The notes beneath the pieces are model-generated. The model saw only the letters and a program-made list of their open reading frames with translations, searched no databases and was not told where the DNA came from. From positions 89,756,810-89,820,809 of the forward strand of contig NC_079489.1 of NCBI RefSeq assembly GCF_020520425.1: a stretch of 64,000 bases of DNA. The letters are read 5' to 3'. Position 1 is the first letter of the stretch, and each line of letters starts with the position of its first letter. Of this stretch, positions 36,101 through 48,200 are shown in pieces. The position numbers and the translations under genes were made by a program. This DNA is from Spinacia oleracea (Eukaryota > Streptophyta > Magnoliopsida > Caryophyllales > Amaranthaceae).

Positions 36101-36752
36101 TGTAGGAACATATAGATGCATAAAGCGGAATTTCAGGAAATAATTTCCTAACATCTATCACAGGATCTCATGCATAACAATAGTATAGATCAGATTAAGT
36201 CGAAAGAATAATCACCTTTGAAGTGTGTTCTCCCGTTCGTATGCAAGCTTCGAAGATCTTAGAGCCCCACTTGTTGCTCCTCTACTCAGTCCACAAGCAC
36301 GAATTGAATCCCACGTATGCTAGTACGGAAGAGAACGATCACAATCTGTCTCTTGCTTTGTTTGGGATGTACGGCGTTTAGAGAATGACAGTTAGGGTTT
36401 TTGTGTTTTCTTTTTTGTGTCAGATATTCAATCACGTAGTTTCTAAATCCCTGACATTATAAGTATTATAATGTGAGAGTTTTAGGTTAACACAAAACTA
36501 AAGCCCAACATTCTTCCCTTAACAGACCGGTTGCCATCGGGCCTTTTGGGCCCATTCCAATTAATGCTTATATGTGTGACCTTATAGGATTAATATATTT
36601 TAGTTGTAGGTCCAATCAATATTGTCCTACTAATCACATTTATTCTCTAGCAAGCAAATAGGATTACTAAAATAATTAACTTATTATCTTCATAATTAAT
36701 TCCTATTTATATTTAGTAATTGCCGGAAATATCTAAGGACATAATTCCTTCA
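36101..36752 (-). repeat. 3' LTR of copia element 1
   Basis: 652 bp, ends TG...CA (minus-strand start TGAAGGAATTATG, end TTCCTACA). Seven substitutions relative to the other LTR, among them one at the end proximal to the polypurine tract. Confidence 0.95.
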
Positions 36753-36765
36753 ATCTCCCACTTGT
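36753..36765 (-). other. Polypurine tract of copia element 1
   Basis: Minus-strand CAAGTGGGAGATT lies directly against the 3' LTR, the expected plus-strand primer. Confidence 0.8.
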
Positions 36766-37514
36766 CCGAAGACAAGAACGCAATGCTAAATTCCTTAAGT
36801 CTCTTAATGCCAAAATTTGATAACACACTGTTATTCTCAAATTCTAGTTTCTTGATCTCCGAGTTCGAACTGTTCAAATAAAGATTAACATTTTAATCCC
36901 ATTCCGCATGGCCATGCAATTTTTCAGTTCTCGCTCATCAAGAGGCCCAGACACCATTCCTATCAAATAGGAGGACTTATTCACTCTTGTATGACCATAA
37001 CTCCCACTCAATTCTTAGCCCACCTGATCACTGCTTTTATAACCTCCTTTTACGGCGCGGCGTTTAACAGAGTCAAGGTTAAACTAATTGTCTCATGGTT
37101 ATTAAGACATACTCATGTCTAAGGAATCCACTAAATATAGAATTTTGATTCTACTTTTAGAATCTAGTTAGGTCAAGTCTCAATGCATCAAGTATACATC
37201 CATATAATCAATTAGACATCCCTATGTCTCCATAGCCCATGGAACTGCACTATCAATTAATTACATGCTAGTCTTCACATAAATCACTTATGTCCAATTT
37301 AGTGATTTAGACTAGGGACTTAATAAGTTGTGATTTCAGTTCACTTTATAGGGTTCCATTATCAAAACGTTTTCGATAATCCTATTTGAAAACACAAGTT
37401 ATTTGGACATTTTATTTAATACTAAACCAAATAATTAAATAAGAATGAACTTTTATTGATAAACATTCAAAGCATAATAAATGTCTTTACAATTGTAAAC
37501 ATAAAGTAAACAAA
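36766..37514 (-). other. 3' untranslated region of copia element 1
   Basis: Non-coding AT-rich sequence between the stop codon of the polyprotein and the polypurine tract. No additional open frame or repeat is seen. Confidence 0.7.
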
Positions 37515-40500
37515 CTAAAGCCATTCTCCTATATGCCTAAGCCCCATAGACCTAGTATGACTCTCATGCTTAGGTTGACCAAGCGGTTTAGTCAGAGGAT
37601 CAGCCACGTTATCCTCAGTATGAACCTTGCTTACTTTCACATCCCCTCTTTCAACGATCTCTCGAATAAGATGGAATCTCCTGAGCACATGTTTGGATTT
37701 TTGGTGCGATCTGGGTTCCTTGGACTGGGAAATGGCACCATTGTTGTCACAATACAACTCAATGCCATTTTCAATGCTAGGAACTACACCAAGTTCACTA
37801 ATGAACTTTTTGATCCAAACAACTTCTTTTGCTGCATCACTTGCTGCAATATACTCAGCCTCTGTTGTAGAATCTGCGATGGTACTCTGCATAGAACTCT
37901 TCCAGCTCACAGCCCCTCCATTGAGACAAAATATGAAACCAGATTGTGATCGGAAATCATCTTTGTCACTTTGGAAGCTTGCATCGGTGTATCCAGTGGC
38001 AACCAACTCATTATCTCCACCATAGACCAAGAAATCATCCTTAGTCCTTCTTAAGTACTTAAGGATATTCTTTGCTGCCATCCAGTGCGCCTCTCCTGGG
38101 TTTGACTGGTATCTGCTGCACATACTCAAAGCATATGCAACATCCGGTCGAGTGCATACCATGGCATACATAATGGACCCTACTGCAGAGGCATAAGGAA
38201 CATTACTCATGCGCTTGACCTCATCAGGTGTCGAAGGACACTGAGTCTTGCCAAGTAAAATGCCATGTTGCATGGGAATGAAACCTCTTTTGGAGTTTTC
38301 CAGCTTGAACCTTGCAAGAACCTTATCAATATAAGTCTCTTGGCTAAGTCCAATCAGCCTTTTGGATCTATCTCTATGGATCCTTATTCCCAAGATGTAT
38401 TCAGCTTCTCCTAGGTCTTTCATGGAAAAACAACTTTTAAGCCATTCCTTGACTGACTCAAGCATGATCTTGTCGTTTCCTATGAGAAGTATGTCATCCA
38501 CATACAAGACTAGGAAAGCAATACTACTCCCACTCAACTTCTTGTATATACAAGATTCCTCTTCATTTCTGAGGAAGCCAAAAGATTTGACTGCCTCATC
38601 AAATATGAGGTTCCAACTCCGGGATGCTTGCTTAAGCCCATATATGGACTTCTTAAGCTTGCAAACTTTTCTTGGACTGTTTGGATCTTCAAAACCTTGT
38701 GGTTGTGTCATGTACACATCCTTTTTCAAGAACCCATTCAAGAAAGAGGTTTTGACGTCCATCTGCCAGATCTCATAGTCATGAAAGGCAGCGATCGCAA
38801 GAATTATCCTAATGGATTTCAGCATGGCTACTGGTGAGAAGGTTTCATCATAGTCGATACCATGAATTTGTCTAAAACCTTTTGCCACTAGTCTTGCCTT
38901 AAAGACATCAATGTTTCCATCTTTGTCCTTTTTCAGTTTGAAAATCCATTTGCAACCTATGGGTTTAACCCCATCAGGCAAAGCAACCAAGTCCCATACT
39001 TGATTTTCAAACATCGAATCCATTTCGGATCTCATGGCTTCAAGCCATTTCTCGGAGTCTTGACTCGTCAAAGCATTTGTGTAGCTAGTAGGTTCCTCAT
39101 GTTCTAAAATCTCTATTTCAGAACTTTCAGTCAAAAGGAAATCAATATATCTCTTTGACGGAATGACGGTCCTACTAGACCTACGTTGGGGAACAAGAGG
39201 AGAAGTTTCCACCTCATTAGGTTGAGGGACTTCGCATGGATTATCTCCAAGTGGGACGGTAGAAGGCGCGTGAATGGAATGCACCGCCTCCTGAGCATTT
39301 TCATGCTGGGTCGTCTCTGACGAGGTGTGAGCCTCATCCATTTGTTGCTCATCTCGAATTTCTTCGAGATATACATTACTCCCACTTGTTTTTCTGGAAA
39401 TAAACTCCTTTCCCAGAAAGACACCATCGCGAGCAACAAACACTTTGTTTTCGCTTTGGTTGTAGAAGTAGTATCCCTTAGTCTGTTTTGGGTAACCCAC
39501 AAAAAGACACTTATCGGACTTGGGTGAAAGCTTATCAGAAAGTAAACGTTTTACATAAACTTCACAACCCCATGTCCTTAGAAAAGACAATTTTGGAACT
39601 TTTCCAGTCCACATCTCATATGGCGTCTTTTCTACTGCTTTGGACGGAGCTCTGTTGAGTGTGAATGCCGCTGTTTCAAGCGCAAATCCCCAAAATGAGG
39701 CAGGAAGGTTAGCAAGACTCATCATGGACCGAACCATATCTAATAAAGTTCGATTCCTTCTTTCGGAAACCCCATTCAACTGTGGTGTCCCTGGTGGAGT
39801 CAATTGCGAAAGTATTCCACAATCTTTCAAATGATCACCAAACTCTTGAGATAAATATTCACCACCACGATCGGATCGCAATGCTTTAATTTTCTTTCCA
39901 AGTTGGGTTTGTACTTCATTTTGGAATTCCTTGAACTTTTCAAAGGATTCCGACTTATGTCGCATGAGGTAAACATATCCAAATCTGCTCACATCATCAG
40001 TAAAAGTAATGAAATACCCGTACCCTCCCCTAGCCAAAGTACTCATAGGTCCGCAAACATCAGTATGTATGAGGGCTAAAAGATCATTGGCCCTTTCACT
40101 TGAGCCTGTGAAAGGAGACTTTGTCATTTTCCCCATTAAGCAAAACTCACATACTTCAAATGATTCAAAATCAAATGATTTGAGAATTCCATCCTTATGA
40201 AGTTTCTCTATGCGCTTTGAGCTTATGTGGCCTAATCGACAATGCCATAGGTAAGTAGGGTTCAAATCATTTGGTTTGTGTTTCTTGTTTTCTATGTGAT
40301 AGATATGGTTTTGTAAGTCTAGTACATACAAACCATTTGATAATTTAGCAGAGACATAGAACATACCATTCAAATATGCTGAACAACAATTATTCATAAT
40401 TTGAAATGAAAAACCTTCCGAATCCAAAATCGGAATAGAAATTATGTTCTTGGTAATAACTGGAACGTAATAACAATTATAAAGTTCTAATATTAAACCA

Positions 40501-41609
40501 GAAGGCAAGCGTAAACTATAATCTCCTACAGCTAAAGCAGCAACTCTTGCTCCATTGCCTACTCGGAGATCCACTTCGCCTTTGCTCAAGCTCCTACTTC
40601 TTTTTAGTCCCTGCACATTACCAATAATGTGAGATCCACAAGCGGTATCAAATACCCAAGAAGAAGTTGTAGCTAAATTAACTTCTATGACATAGATACC
40701 TGAAATTGAAGCACCAGTCTTCTTTTCCTCCAGATACTTGGGGCAGTTCCTCTTCCAATGACCAATCTTGTGGCAGTGGTAGCACTCATGTTGAGCAGCT
40801 ACCTTAGCCTTTGGAGTGGCCTTTGGCTTGGTTGAAGAGTTCTTATTGGCAACTACCTTGCCCTTGTTCTTCTTCATGGGAGCCCCTTTCTTCTTGAACT
40901 GCTTACCTTTACTAACCATTAGAACATCCTTATGTTTAGGTTTACTTGGTAAGTTTCTCTCAGCCTGAATTAGTGAACCATGCAACTCTTGCAGGGTAGC
41001 CTCCCCTCCTTGCATGTAGAAGTTCAACTTAAAGTTATGAAAATCTTCAGGCAAGGATCTGATGACTATGTCAGTTGCCAGGTCCTTAGGATAAGGGAAG
41101 CCCAATTTCTCCATGGTCTGAAAATGTCCAATCAAATCGAACACATGCGGACCAACGGGCTTCCCTTCTTCCAACTTGGAATCCAGAAGTTTGCAGTTTG
41201 CTTCAAATCTTTCCAATCTAGCATTTTTCTGAAATAAAGTTTCCAGTTGCTGGATTATGCTGTAGGCATCCAGACCATCAAAACGTTTTTGATACTCTGG
41301 TTCCATGCAAGCAAGCATCAAGCATGTTACTTGCAAGGAGTTATCCTCTAGAGTTTGTCTAGCTCGCCTTTGAGCTGCAGTAGCATTTTCTGGCAGGGGT
41401 TCAGGGAGAGGATTGTCAAGAACACTTTCTTTTCCTTCCGCTCTGAGAACAATTCTCACAGCCATTTGCCATTGTAGGAAGTTGGTAGCATTCAGTTTGT
41501 CTTTTTCAATTAGAGGGCGCAAGTTAAAAGTAGAGTTGTTTGCACCAGACATGATAACTACAATAAAAAGTAAAGCAAGATTCAATATAATGTTTATCAA
41601 AAGTAGCAA
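37515..41609 (-). CDS. Copia gag-pol polyprotein, intact
   Basis: One uninterrupted frame of 1364 residues. The likely start is the second Met (41552, MSGANNSTF), because the upstream 19 residues are a hydrophobic stretch not seen in copia gag. Domains in order: UBN2-type gag to about residue 240, CCHC knuckle CYHCHKIGHWKRNC near 274, protease FDTACGS near 318 (DTA in place of the usual DSG), pre-integrase LWHCRLGHISS near 453, integrase core with HTDVCG near 516, RSDRGGEY near 578 and GVSERRNRT near 616, reverse transcriptase with YVDD near 1035, RNase H with TDASF near 1206, and a C-terminal ADPLTKPL near 1340. All catalytic positions I can see are present. It is expected to be translated from the LTR promoter and cleaved by its own protease. 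The lineage within copia was not resolved (Tork-like superlineage is possible). Confidence 0.95.
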   Translation of the reverse strand: MLLLINIILNLALLFIVVIMSGANNSTFNLRPLIEKDKLNATNFLQWQMAVRIVLRAEGKESVLDNPLPEPLPENATAAQRRARQTLEDNSLQVTCLMLACMEPEYQKRFDGLDAYSIIQQLETLFQKNARLERFEANCKLLDSKLEEGKPVGPHVFDLIGHFQTMEKLGFPYPKDLATDIVIRSLPEDFHNFKLNFYMQGGEATLQELHGSLIQAERNLPSKPKHKDVLMVSKGKQFKKKGAPMKKNKGKVVANKNSSTKPKATPKAKVAAQHECYHCHKIGHWKRNCPKYLEEKKTGASISGIYVIEVNLATTSSWVFDTACGSHIIGNVQGLKRSRSLSKGEVDLRVGNGARVAALAVGDYSLRLPSGLILELYNCYYVPVITKNIISIPILDSEGFSFQIMNNCCSAYLNGMFYVSAKLSNGLYVLDLQNHIYHIENKKHKPNDLNPTYLWHCRLGHISSKRIEKLHKDGILKSFDFESFEVCEFCLMGKMTKSPFTGSSERANDLLALIHTDVCGPMSTLARGGYGYFITFTDDVSRFGYVYLMRHKSESFEKFKEFQNEVQTQLGKKIKALRSDRGGEYLSQEFGDHLKDCGILSQLTPPGTPQLNGVSERRNRTLLDMVRSMMSLANLPASFWGFALETAAFTLNRAPSKAVEKTPYEMWTGKVPKLSFLRTWGCEVYVKRLLSDKLSPKSDKCLFVGYPKQTKGYYFYNQSENKVFVARDGVFLGKEFISRKTSGSNVYLEEIRDEQQMDEAHTSSETTQHENAQEAVHSIHAPSTVPLGDNPCEVPQPNEVETSPLVPQRRSSRTVIPSKRYIDFLLTESSEIEILEHEEPTSYTNALTSQDSEKWLEAMRSEMDSMFENQVWDLVALPDGVKPIGCKWIFKLKKDKDGNIDVFKARLVAKGFRQIHGIDYDETFSPVAMLKSIRIILAIAAFHDYEIWQMDVKTSFLNGFLKKDVYMTQPQGFEDPNSPRKVCKLKKSIYGLKQASRSWNLIFDEAVKSFGFLRNEEESCIYKKLSGSSIAFLVLYVDDILLIGNDKIMLESVKEWLKSCFSMKDLGEAEYILGIRIHRDRSKRLIGLSQETYIDKVLARFKLENSKRGFIPMQHGILLGKTQCPSTPDEVKRMSNVPYASAVGSIMYAMVCTRPDVAYALSMCSRYQSNPGEAHWMAAKNILKYLRRTKDDFLVYGGDNELVATGYTDASFQSDKDDFRSQSGFIFCLNGGAVSWKSSMQSTIADSTTEAEYIAASDAAKEVVWIKKFISELGVVPSIENGIELYCDNNGAISQSKEPRSHQKSKHVLRRFHLIREIVERGDVKVSKVHTEDNVADPLTKPLGQPKHESHTRSMGLRHIGEWL

Positions 41610-42834
41610 TAAAACAAATTCAATTCAGTACTACCCTTTATTCAAAATTAGAAGTCCCCATTGAATAAAGAATTAACCAAGATCCCCTCCCACTACAATC
41701 AAACGGACTTTGGCCCTGCTACTTTAATTTATAGTATTCGAGTTAAGTAAACATTTACTAATTATAACTAATTATAACTCTTGGTAGACAGGTTAACAAC
41801 TCTTTGTATTTTCCTATCTCTTAGCTTCAAAACCCAAAACTTTGTCTTTTGATAGTTTTGTTGAGTTAAACCAAACATTAACATGTAAGTTTCAAAAACC
41901 TACCCTACTATCCCCGGAATTATAAGCAACACCCTGCTTTGGCAGAACCTATTACTCATGATCTAAGGCTTTATAGGTGTTGTATGGAAAAGCACATAAA
42001 CTCAATATTATTTGGGACCTAAGTTTACTATGTTGGTTAATTAAAAGTGAACACATTGCTTTAAATAACCACATACATAAACTCAATAAGCATTTTAAGG
42101 CAATATAAAATGCATAAAAATAATTGTGATCCTAGTATGGCCCCTAAAAAATAAGCTCAAATCTTTTTGGGTTCCTGTTCATCTTTCTTGGATCTCCATC
42201 CTTGAATTTCTGATTGAACCTTCTTACTCCATCGAGCTCATAATACGAACTTTATAATCTAATTTAAGTTTTAAATTAAATTACAACAATACAGAACGAT
42301 GCGCAGATCGTATTTCAAAATTTACAAGAATACAAAACGATACGCAGATCGTATTTTCTATCCTATTTTGGGCCATACTAGTCACTCGTCTGTAACAAAA
42401 TATCATATATATTCCATACACGCATATAATATCAAACTATATTAAACACAAATTATTTACTTATTAACTGTTAATAAGCAAATAACTTTTCCAAAATAAT
42501 TATAAAAACTTAAACAATTTAAGTTTAACATTACTTAGGAAACTTTATTATTTTAATTCAATTACTTATTTAAATATGGCTAGAATAATCTCATTAATCT
42601 TTAATTTGCATTAAAAGGAAATTTATTAATTTATGCTCAACTTAGAAAATATAATTTTCCAAAAAAAAAAATATTACCAAATCTGATTTTTGGGAAATTT
42701 ATTCAATTTATAACGGTTATTTAGGGAACTTTTCAAAATTGGACCTTGATTAGGAAAATCAGATTTTCCTTAATGCATTGTGAACCTGATTTACAAAATT
42801 CCATATTATTTTTTTTTTTAATTTTTTTTTTTAA

Positions 42835-43218
42835 ATGAACTGCAGTAGAAATCGCAGGCCACCCCAAAAGTCCAAACCCCTTAAACATGATGCATTTGCC
42901 AGCCAGCACCACCAGGGCCGCCGGCCAGCATCTGCGGCCGAGAAACCGTCACCTCGCCGGTCGACGCAGTTAACCAGACCACGCCGGTCGACGCAGTTAA
43001 CCAGACCACGCCGGTCGACGCCATTAACCAGACCATGCGATAAACGCTGGCAGCAGAAGGCCAACAGCGATGGCCCGGAAGTCCGGATTCTGGACAGCAA
43101 CCACCGCACGTCGAACGTGCGTGGTGTTGCTCTGCAACAGGTCGCCGCTGCCCGACCATCGCCTTTAGCAACCCTCCACCGTGGCTCCACCGTCGCAGGT
43201 GGGGCCACCCAGCCATGA
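42835..43218 (-). repeat. GC-rich island with a 27-bp triple repeat in the copia leader
   Basis: This island is open in frames on both strands, but neither translation resembles a known protein. The core is three tandem 27-bp units (42957-42983, 42984-43010, 43011-43037; CCGGTCGACGC...), which on the element's sense strand encode a repeating GLVNCVDRR. Base composition and sharp borders suggest acquired foreign sequence, possibly a captured host exon, but this is inference. Confidence 0.6.
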
Positions 43219-44060
43219 TGGGTTGTTCTATTTAAATTTTGGTAACAATTACCTAAATTAAATTAATCTTTATTCAACTTTTGTTAAAGATTAACAAATT
43301 TAATTAGGGTTTAATTATCCGAAAATAATGGCAAAAAATTTGAATAAATTAAAAATCCTTAAACTGAATTTTAGGGTTGTTAGAAGTTAGATTTCAATTT
43401 AAACTCTTTATTAAAATTAAATCTAACAAGAATTCAAAATTTAAGGCATAATTATCTCATTTTATTCAAATAATTCAAGAAAATAACAATTATAATCCGA
43501 AAAATTCGAATTAAATTACCAGGCAGATCTATTGAATTTTCTTAACAAATAGAATCAAAAATTTTAATTGTTATCCTTAAATTTTATGATTAATCGAATT
43601 AAACATAAAAATTAACTAAATTCAATAATTAATATACAAAAATTCCGAAAATTAGTTAAAAAATTACCAAAAAATTTCGGCTATTGTATAAAAATTAGGG
43701 GATAATCAGTAAATTTATTTAACAGATTAAAAATCAAATATTTAATTGTTAACAAATTATTTCCATGATTAATCTTATTAACCATTAAATAATTTAAAAT
43801 CTGACGAATTTAATTTTAAAAAATCCGAAATTTTTTATGTAATATTAACTGTTAATTTCGACCCTGTGATAAAAATTTTGGAATTTTATAAATTTATTTT
43901 GAGCAAAAATTAATTAAATCACGATTTAATGATTCCAATCAATTAATATCATATATTAATTATGCAAATTCAAGCCATAAATAAATCTTCCCTTAATTGA
44001 ATCAAATTAATAATGTTGCATACAATCATGATCATAAAATATTATGCAAGAGGCTAAAAC

Positions 44061-44069
44061 TGATACCAC
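44061..44069 (-). other. Primer-binding site of copia element 1
   Basis: Minus strand reads TGGTATCAG one base inside the LTR, matching the start of the initiator-Met site, and then diverges (TTTTAGC). Confidence 0.75.
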
Positions 44070-44721
44070 TGTAGGAACATATAGATGCATAAAGCGGAAT
44101 TCCAGGAAACAATTTCCTAACATCTATCACAGGATCTCATGCATAACAATAGTATAGATCAGATTTAGTCGAAAGAATAATCACCTTTGAAGCGTGTTCT
44201 CCCGTTCGTATGCAAGCTTCGAAGATCTTAGAGCCCCACTTGTTGCTCCTCTACTCAGTCCACAAGCACGAATTGAATCCCACGTATGCTAGTACGGAAG
44301 AGAACGATCACAATCTGTCTCTTGCTTTGTTTGGGATGTACGGCGTTTAGAGAATGACAGTTAGGGTTTTTTTGTTTTCTTTTTTGTGTCAGATATTCAA
44401 TCACGTAGTTTCTAAATCCCTGACATTATAACTATTATAATGTGAGAGTTTTAGGTTAACACAAAACTAAAGCCCAACATTCTTCCCTTAACAGACCGGT
44501 TGCCATCGGGCCTTTTGGGCCCATTCCAATTAATGCTTATATGTGTGACCTTATAGGATTAATATATTTTAGTTGTAGGTCCAATCAATATTGTCCTACT
44601 AATCACATTTATTCTCTAGCAAGCAAATAGGATTACTAAAATAATTAACTTATTATCTTCATAATTAATTCCTATTTATATTTAGTAATTGCCGGAAATA
44701 TCTAAGGACATAATTCCATCA
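44070..44721 (-). repeat. 5' LTR of copia element 1
   Basis: 652 bp, collinear with the LTR at 36101 with seven substitutions and no gap. It should contain the promoter of the element. Confidence 0.95.
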
Positions 44722-44847
44722 TCGGCGGCAGTTAGAACCGACGAACAAAGGAGGAGAGAGGGACAAGAATCAGGGGCGTGAAAACTTTTCAAACAACCAA
44801 CAAGCAACCATAGTAACATCGAACAACCATCACAACACTAGCAACAC
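44722..44847. other. Short pre-insertion segment between two copia elements
   Basis: This 126-bp stretch is the original DNA between two independent copia insertions. It begins with the TCGGC duplication and ends with the AACAC duplication of element 2. It is rich in AAC/ACC triplets, with no recognisable coding. With its continuation at 36060-36095 and at 50085-50317 it formed one stretch before the insertions. Confidence 0.8.
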
Positions 44848-45038
44848 TATAGGAAATATATAATTTATATTATTATTTTATCTATTTTTCTATAACTGAT
44901 TTCTGTTATTAGTTGGTTAGGGTCTTTGTATATATTCCCTAGTCTACTTGCTTCTCAAGTGATGAATTCTGTTTTCATTCACAATATTCTGAATACAATT
45001 CTCTTCTTCTCTCTCTAATATTTTGCTCCAATTCTTCA
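44848..45038 (+). repeat. 5' LTR of copia element 2
   Basis: 191 bp, TATAGGAAAT start, ATTCTTCA end followed directly by the primer site. Confidence 0.93.
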
Positions 45039-45050
45039 TGGTATCAGAGC
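45039..45050 (+). other. Primer-binding site of copia element 2
   Basis: TGGTATCAGAGC directly after the LTR, a perfect initiator-Met tRNA site. Confidence 0.9.
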
Positions 45051-45237
45051 AATAATCTCTGATAAAGAGATTGAGGTTTCTCAATTTGAGATTTATTCTT
45101 CGATCTTCTCAGAATTAATAGTGTTTGATCACTTAAGTTCTTGCTGGAATTTTTTGCTGCGAAATTTCTTGCGATTGTTGCGAAATTTCTTGCACAAAAT
45201 CTGAAGAAATTGATTCTTACTAAAACTATCTTCTGCA

Positions 45238-48200
45238 ATGGCGATTGGAAACACTGAAAGTGAAGGTTCTCAATCAAATTCTGAAGGTAACAACAATAAT
45301 TTTGATCCTTATTTCATAGAAAATTCAGACAATCCTACTTCTAGTTTAGTTGCTGTTCCTTTTACTGGTGCGAATTTTGTTCGACGGAGTAGGAATGTTA
45401 AAAGAGCTCTAATAGCTAAGAATAAGGAAGGTTTCATTAATGGTGAATTGCTTAAACCTACTGTTAATCATAAGGATTACTTGAAGTGGAAACGAGCTGA
45501 TTTTATGGTAGTAAGCTGGATTTTCAGCTCTATGAATCATGATTTAGCTGATGATTTTGGCTATATTGATAATGCTGCTGACCTATGGCTTGAATTGGCT
45601 GAAAGATTTGGACAGTCTAATGGTCCATTGATTTATCAATTAAAGAAGGAAATAGAGAATTTGACTCAAGAAAATATGACTATAGTGTCATATTACAGTA
45701 AACTGAAGAAGTTGTGGGATGAGATGCAGACTCTAAGAGCCTTTCCTACTTGTACTTGTGGTGTTATGTTGACATGTAGTTGTCAATTTTTAAAGAAAGT
45801 GGCTGTTCGAAGAAGAGGACAAAATGATGAAGTTCTTGCTTGGTTTGAATGGAGGTTTTGACAGTACCATCACTAATGTGTTAGCTATGGATCCTATGCC
45901 TAATTTGAATAGAGTGTTTTCAATTACTCAGCAGATTGAAAAACAGAAGGAAGTGAGTAATGCTGTTGTTGAGCATAACATTCTAAATAGCAGTGCCATG
46001 GCTGCACAGTTTTACAAAGGCAATCAGGTCCAGAAGAATGATGGAAATCATGGAAAGAAAGATTGGAAAGAGCTTAAGAAAGAGAAGTTGAATAGGTTTT
46101 GTACTCATTGCAAAGGGAAAGGTCATACTGCAGAACAATGTTTCAAGATAATTGGTTATCCTGATTGGTACAATTCTATCAAGGCTTCTAAAGGAAGTAA
46201 CTCAAGTAACACTAGATTTGCTGCTAATGTAAATTCTGCAACTGATGCTGGTGATGATCCTCTTGATAATATAGCTGCAGACAATGGTTTGGTTAACAGT
46301 GCAATGCTTAATGCCATTTGTCAAGAAGTCATGAAGGTGATGAAAGGACAACAATCTCAGAATGCAAATACTTCTGCAGCAAGTTGCTCTTATGCTAACT
46401 ATGGAGGTACTATTTCTCATTCTTTTAACTGCACTACAACTGAATTAAGTCATGATCATTTATGGATTGTTGATTCTGGTGCTTGTGATCATATGACCTT
46501 TGATGAAAATATTTTGACCAACATAAGAGTTCTTATTCAGCCTATCAAAGTTGGTTTGCCTGATGGAACTCAGATGACAGTTGAGAAAATTGGTGATACT
46601 GTCCTCAGTGATGATTTGGTCTTACATAATGTGCTACTAGTGAAAGGTTTTAGGCATAATTTACTGTCTGTTGGGAGATTGATTGAACATACTGGAATCC
46701 TAGTGACATTTACCAAAACTGGATACATTTTCCAGGACCCCTCTAATTCCAAGATACTTGGTACTGGAAAAAGGACAAATGGACTCTACTATTTTGTCAA
46801 AACTCCAGTTGATATCTGTCAAGGTAATAGTTCTCAGTTACCTAGCTGCAATACAGTTGATAGTATGGTTGATGTACATATGATGAGATTGCCAAATAAA
46901 ACTTCCACTAGTATTTCGAAGACTAAGGATGATGCTAGAAATACTCTGGATTTGTTACATGCTAGATTGGGTCACCCTTCTCTGTCAAAAATGAAATTTG
47001 TGAATGCTGAATGTTGCAAAGGAATCAATGAATACAACTGTGATATCTGTTATAGTGCCAAACAGCATAAATTTCCTTTTTCTGCGAGTCACAGTAGAGC
47101 TGCTGCATGTTTTGATCTGATTCACATTGATCTTTGGGGTTCATACAGAGTCAGGAATTTAGATGGAGCTTCTTATTTCTTAACTATAGTTGATGACCAT
47201 AGCAGAATAACTTGGACTTATCTGATTCATAATAAGTTGCAAGTTCAGAAAATCATCTCTGAATTCCTCTCTATGGTTCAAACTCAGTTTAATCAACTAG
47301 TGAAGAAAATTAGAACTGATAATGGCACTGAAATAATCAAAGAATCTTGTAGAAACATGTTTGCCAGCAAGGGCATTTTACATGAAAGAAGTGTGCCTTA
47401 TGTTCCTCAACAGAATGGTAGAGTTGAGAGAAAACATAGAAGCTTGCTGGAAATTGCTAGAGCCCTAAGATTTCATGCAGGTCTCCCTAAGAAATTCTGG
47501 GGAGAGTGTGTTCTCACTGCTACTCATTTGATCAACAAAATCCCTTCCAAAGTCTTAAATGGGAAAACTCCTTTTGAGATCATGTTTAATACTCCTCCTG
47601 CTTATGAAAATCTCAGAGTTTTTGGCTCTCTGTGTTTTGTTCACAATTCTCACATTCAGAGAGACAAATTTGACTCAAGAACTAAAAGGTGTTTGTTCAT
47701 TGGGTATCCTGCTGGATGTAAAGCTTTTAAATTATATGATCTTGACACACACAAAGTGTTTGTTTCAAGGGATGTAATATTCTTTGAGACTGTTTTTCCT
47801 TACAAACTAGCATCTGTATCTGATATTCCAATGATTACTTCTCTTCCTATGATTGATCTAAGCACTAATTCTTGTCAAACACCAATCTTAAACACTTCTT
47901 CTTCCACTGTATCCACTCCTACTCTAAATTCTTCACCCCATATTTCCCTAACTTCACCAAATGACATTGATCATCTTTCTCCTCCTACTTCTCATACTCC
48001 TTACATACAGACCACTTCTCCTAATTCTTCACAATCTATGCCTACTTCTATTACTTCTGACTCCTCTACTCATTCTCACCTTCCTCTTGTTCCTAATCAG
48101 AGTGCCATTCCTGTTCAAAGGAAATCTACAAGACCTATCAAACCTCCTGTTGTCTTAAAAATTTTTGTTGGAAGCTATGTTCCACACAGAGATGAACCAG

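Larger units (their letters stand above)
41610..44069 (-). other. Long 5' leader of copia element 1
   Basis: About 2.46 kb between LTR and gag, mostly AT-rich and without coding. It has two direct copies of an ACGATxCGCAGATCGTATTT motif near 42297 and 42343. A GC-rich island at 42835-43218 stands out sharply from the rest. Confidence 0.75.
36101..44721 (-). mobile_element. Complete Ty1/copia retrotransposon 1 (8.6 kb)
   Basis: The element has two 652-bp LTRs, a five-base duplication TCGGC, a primer-binding site, a polypurine tract and one intact gag-pol frame. By eye the LTRs differ at 7 positions with no gaps, about 1.1 percent, so insertion is recent. It is oriented opposite to the two host genes. 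The long leader (41610-44069) is unusual in carrying a GC-rich island. All parts needed for autonomous movement are present. Confidence 0.95.

Noticed and set aside
42831..43218. Overlapping open frames on both strands as a host gene
   Set aside because: No domain is recognisable, the frames depend on GC-rich repeat sequence, and the island lies inside the leader of an intact copia element.
45038..45060. tRNA gene because of the tRNA-complementary sequence
   Set aside because: TGGTATCAGAGC is the primer-binding site of the copia element; no tRNA cloverleaf surrounds it.
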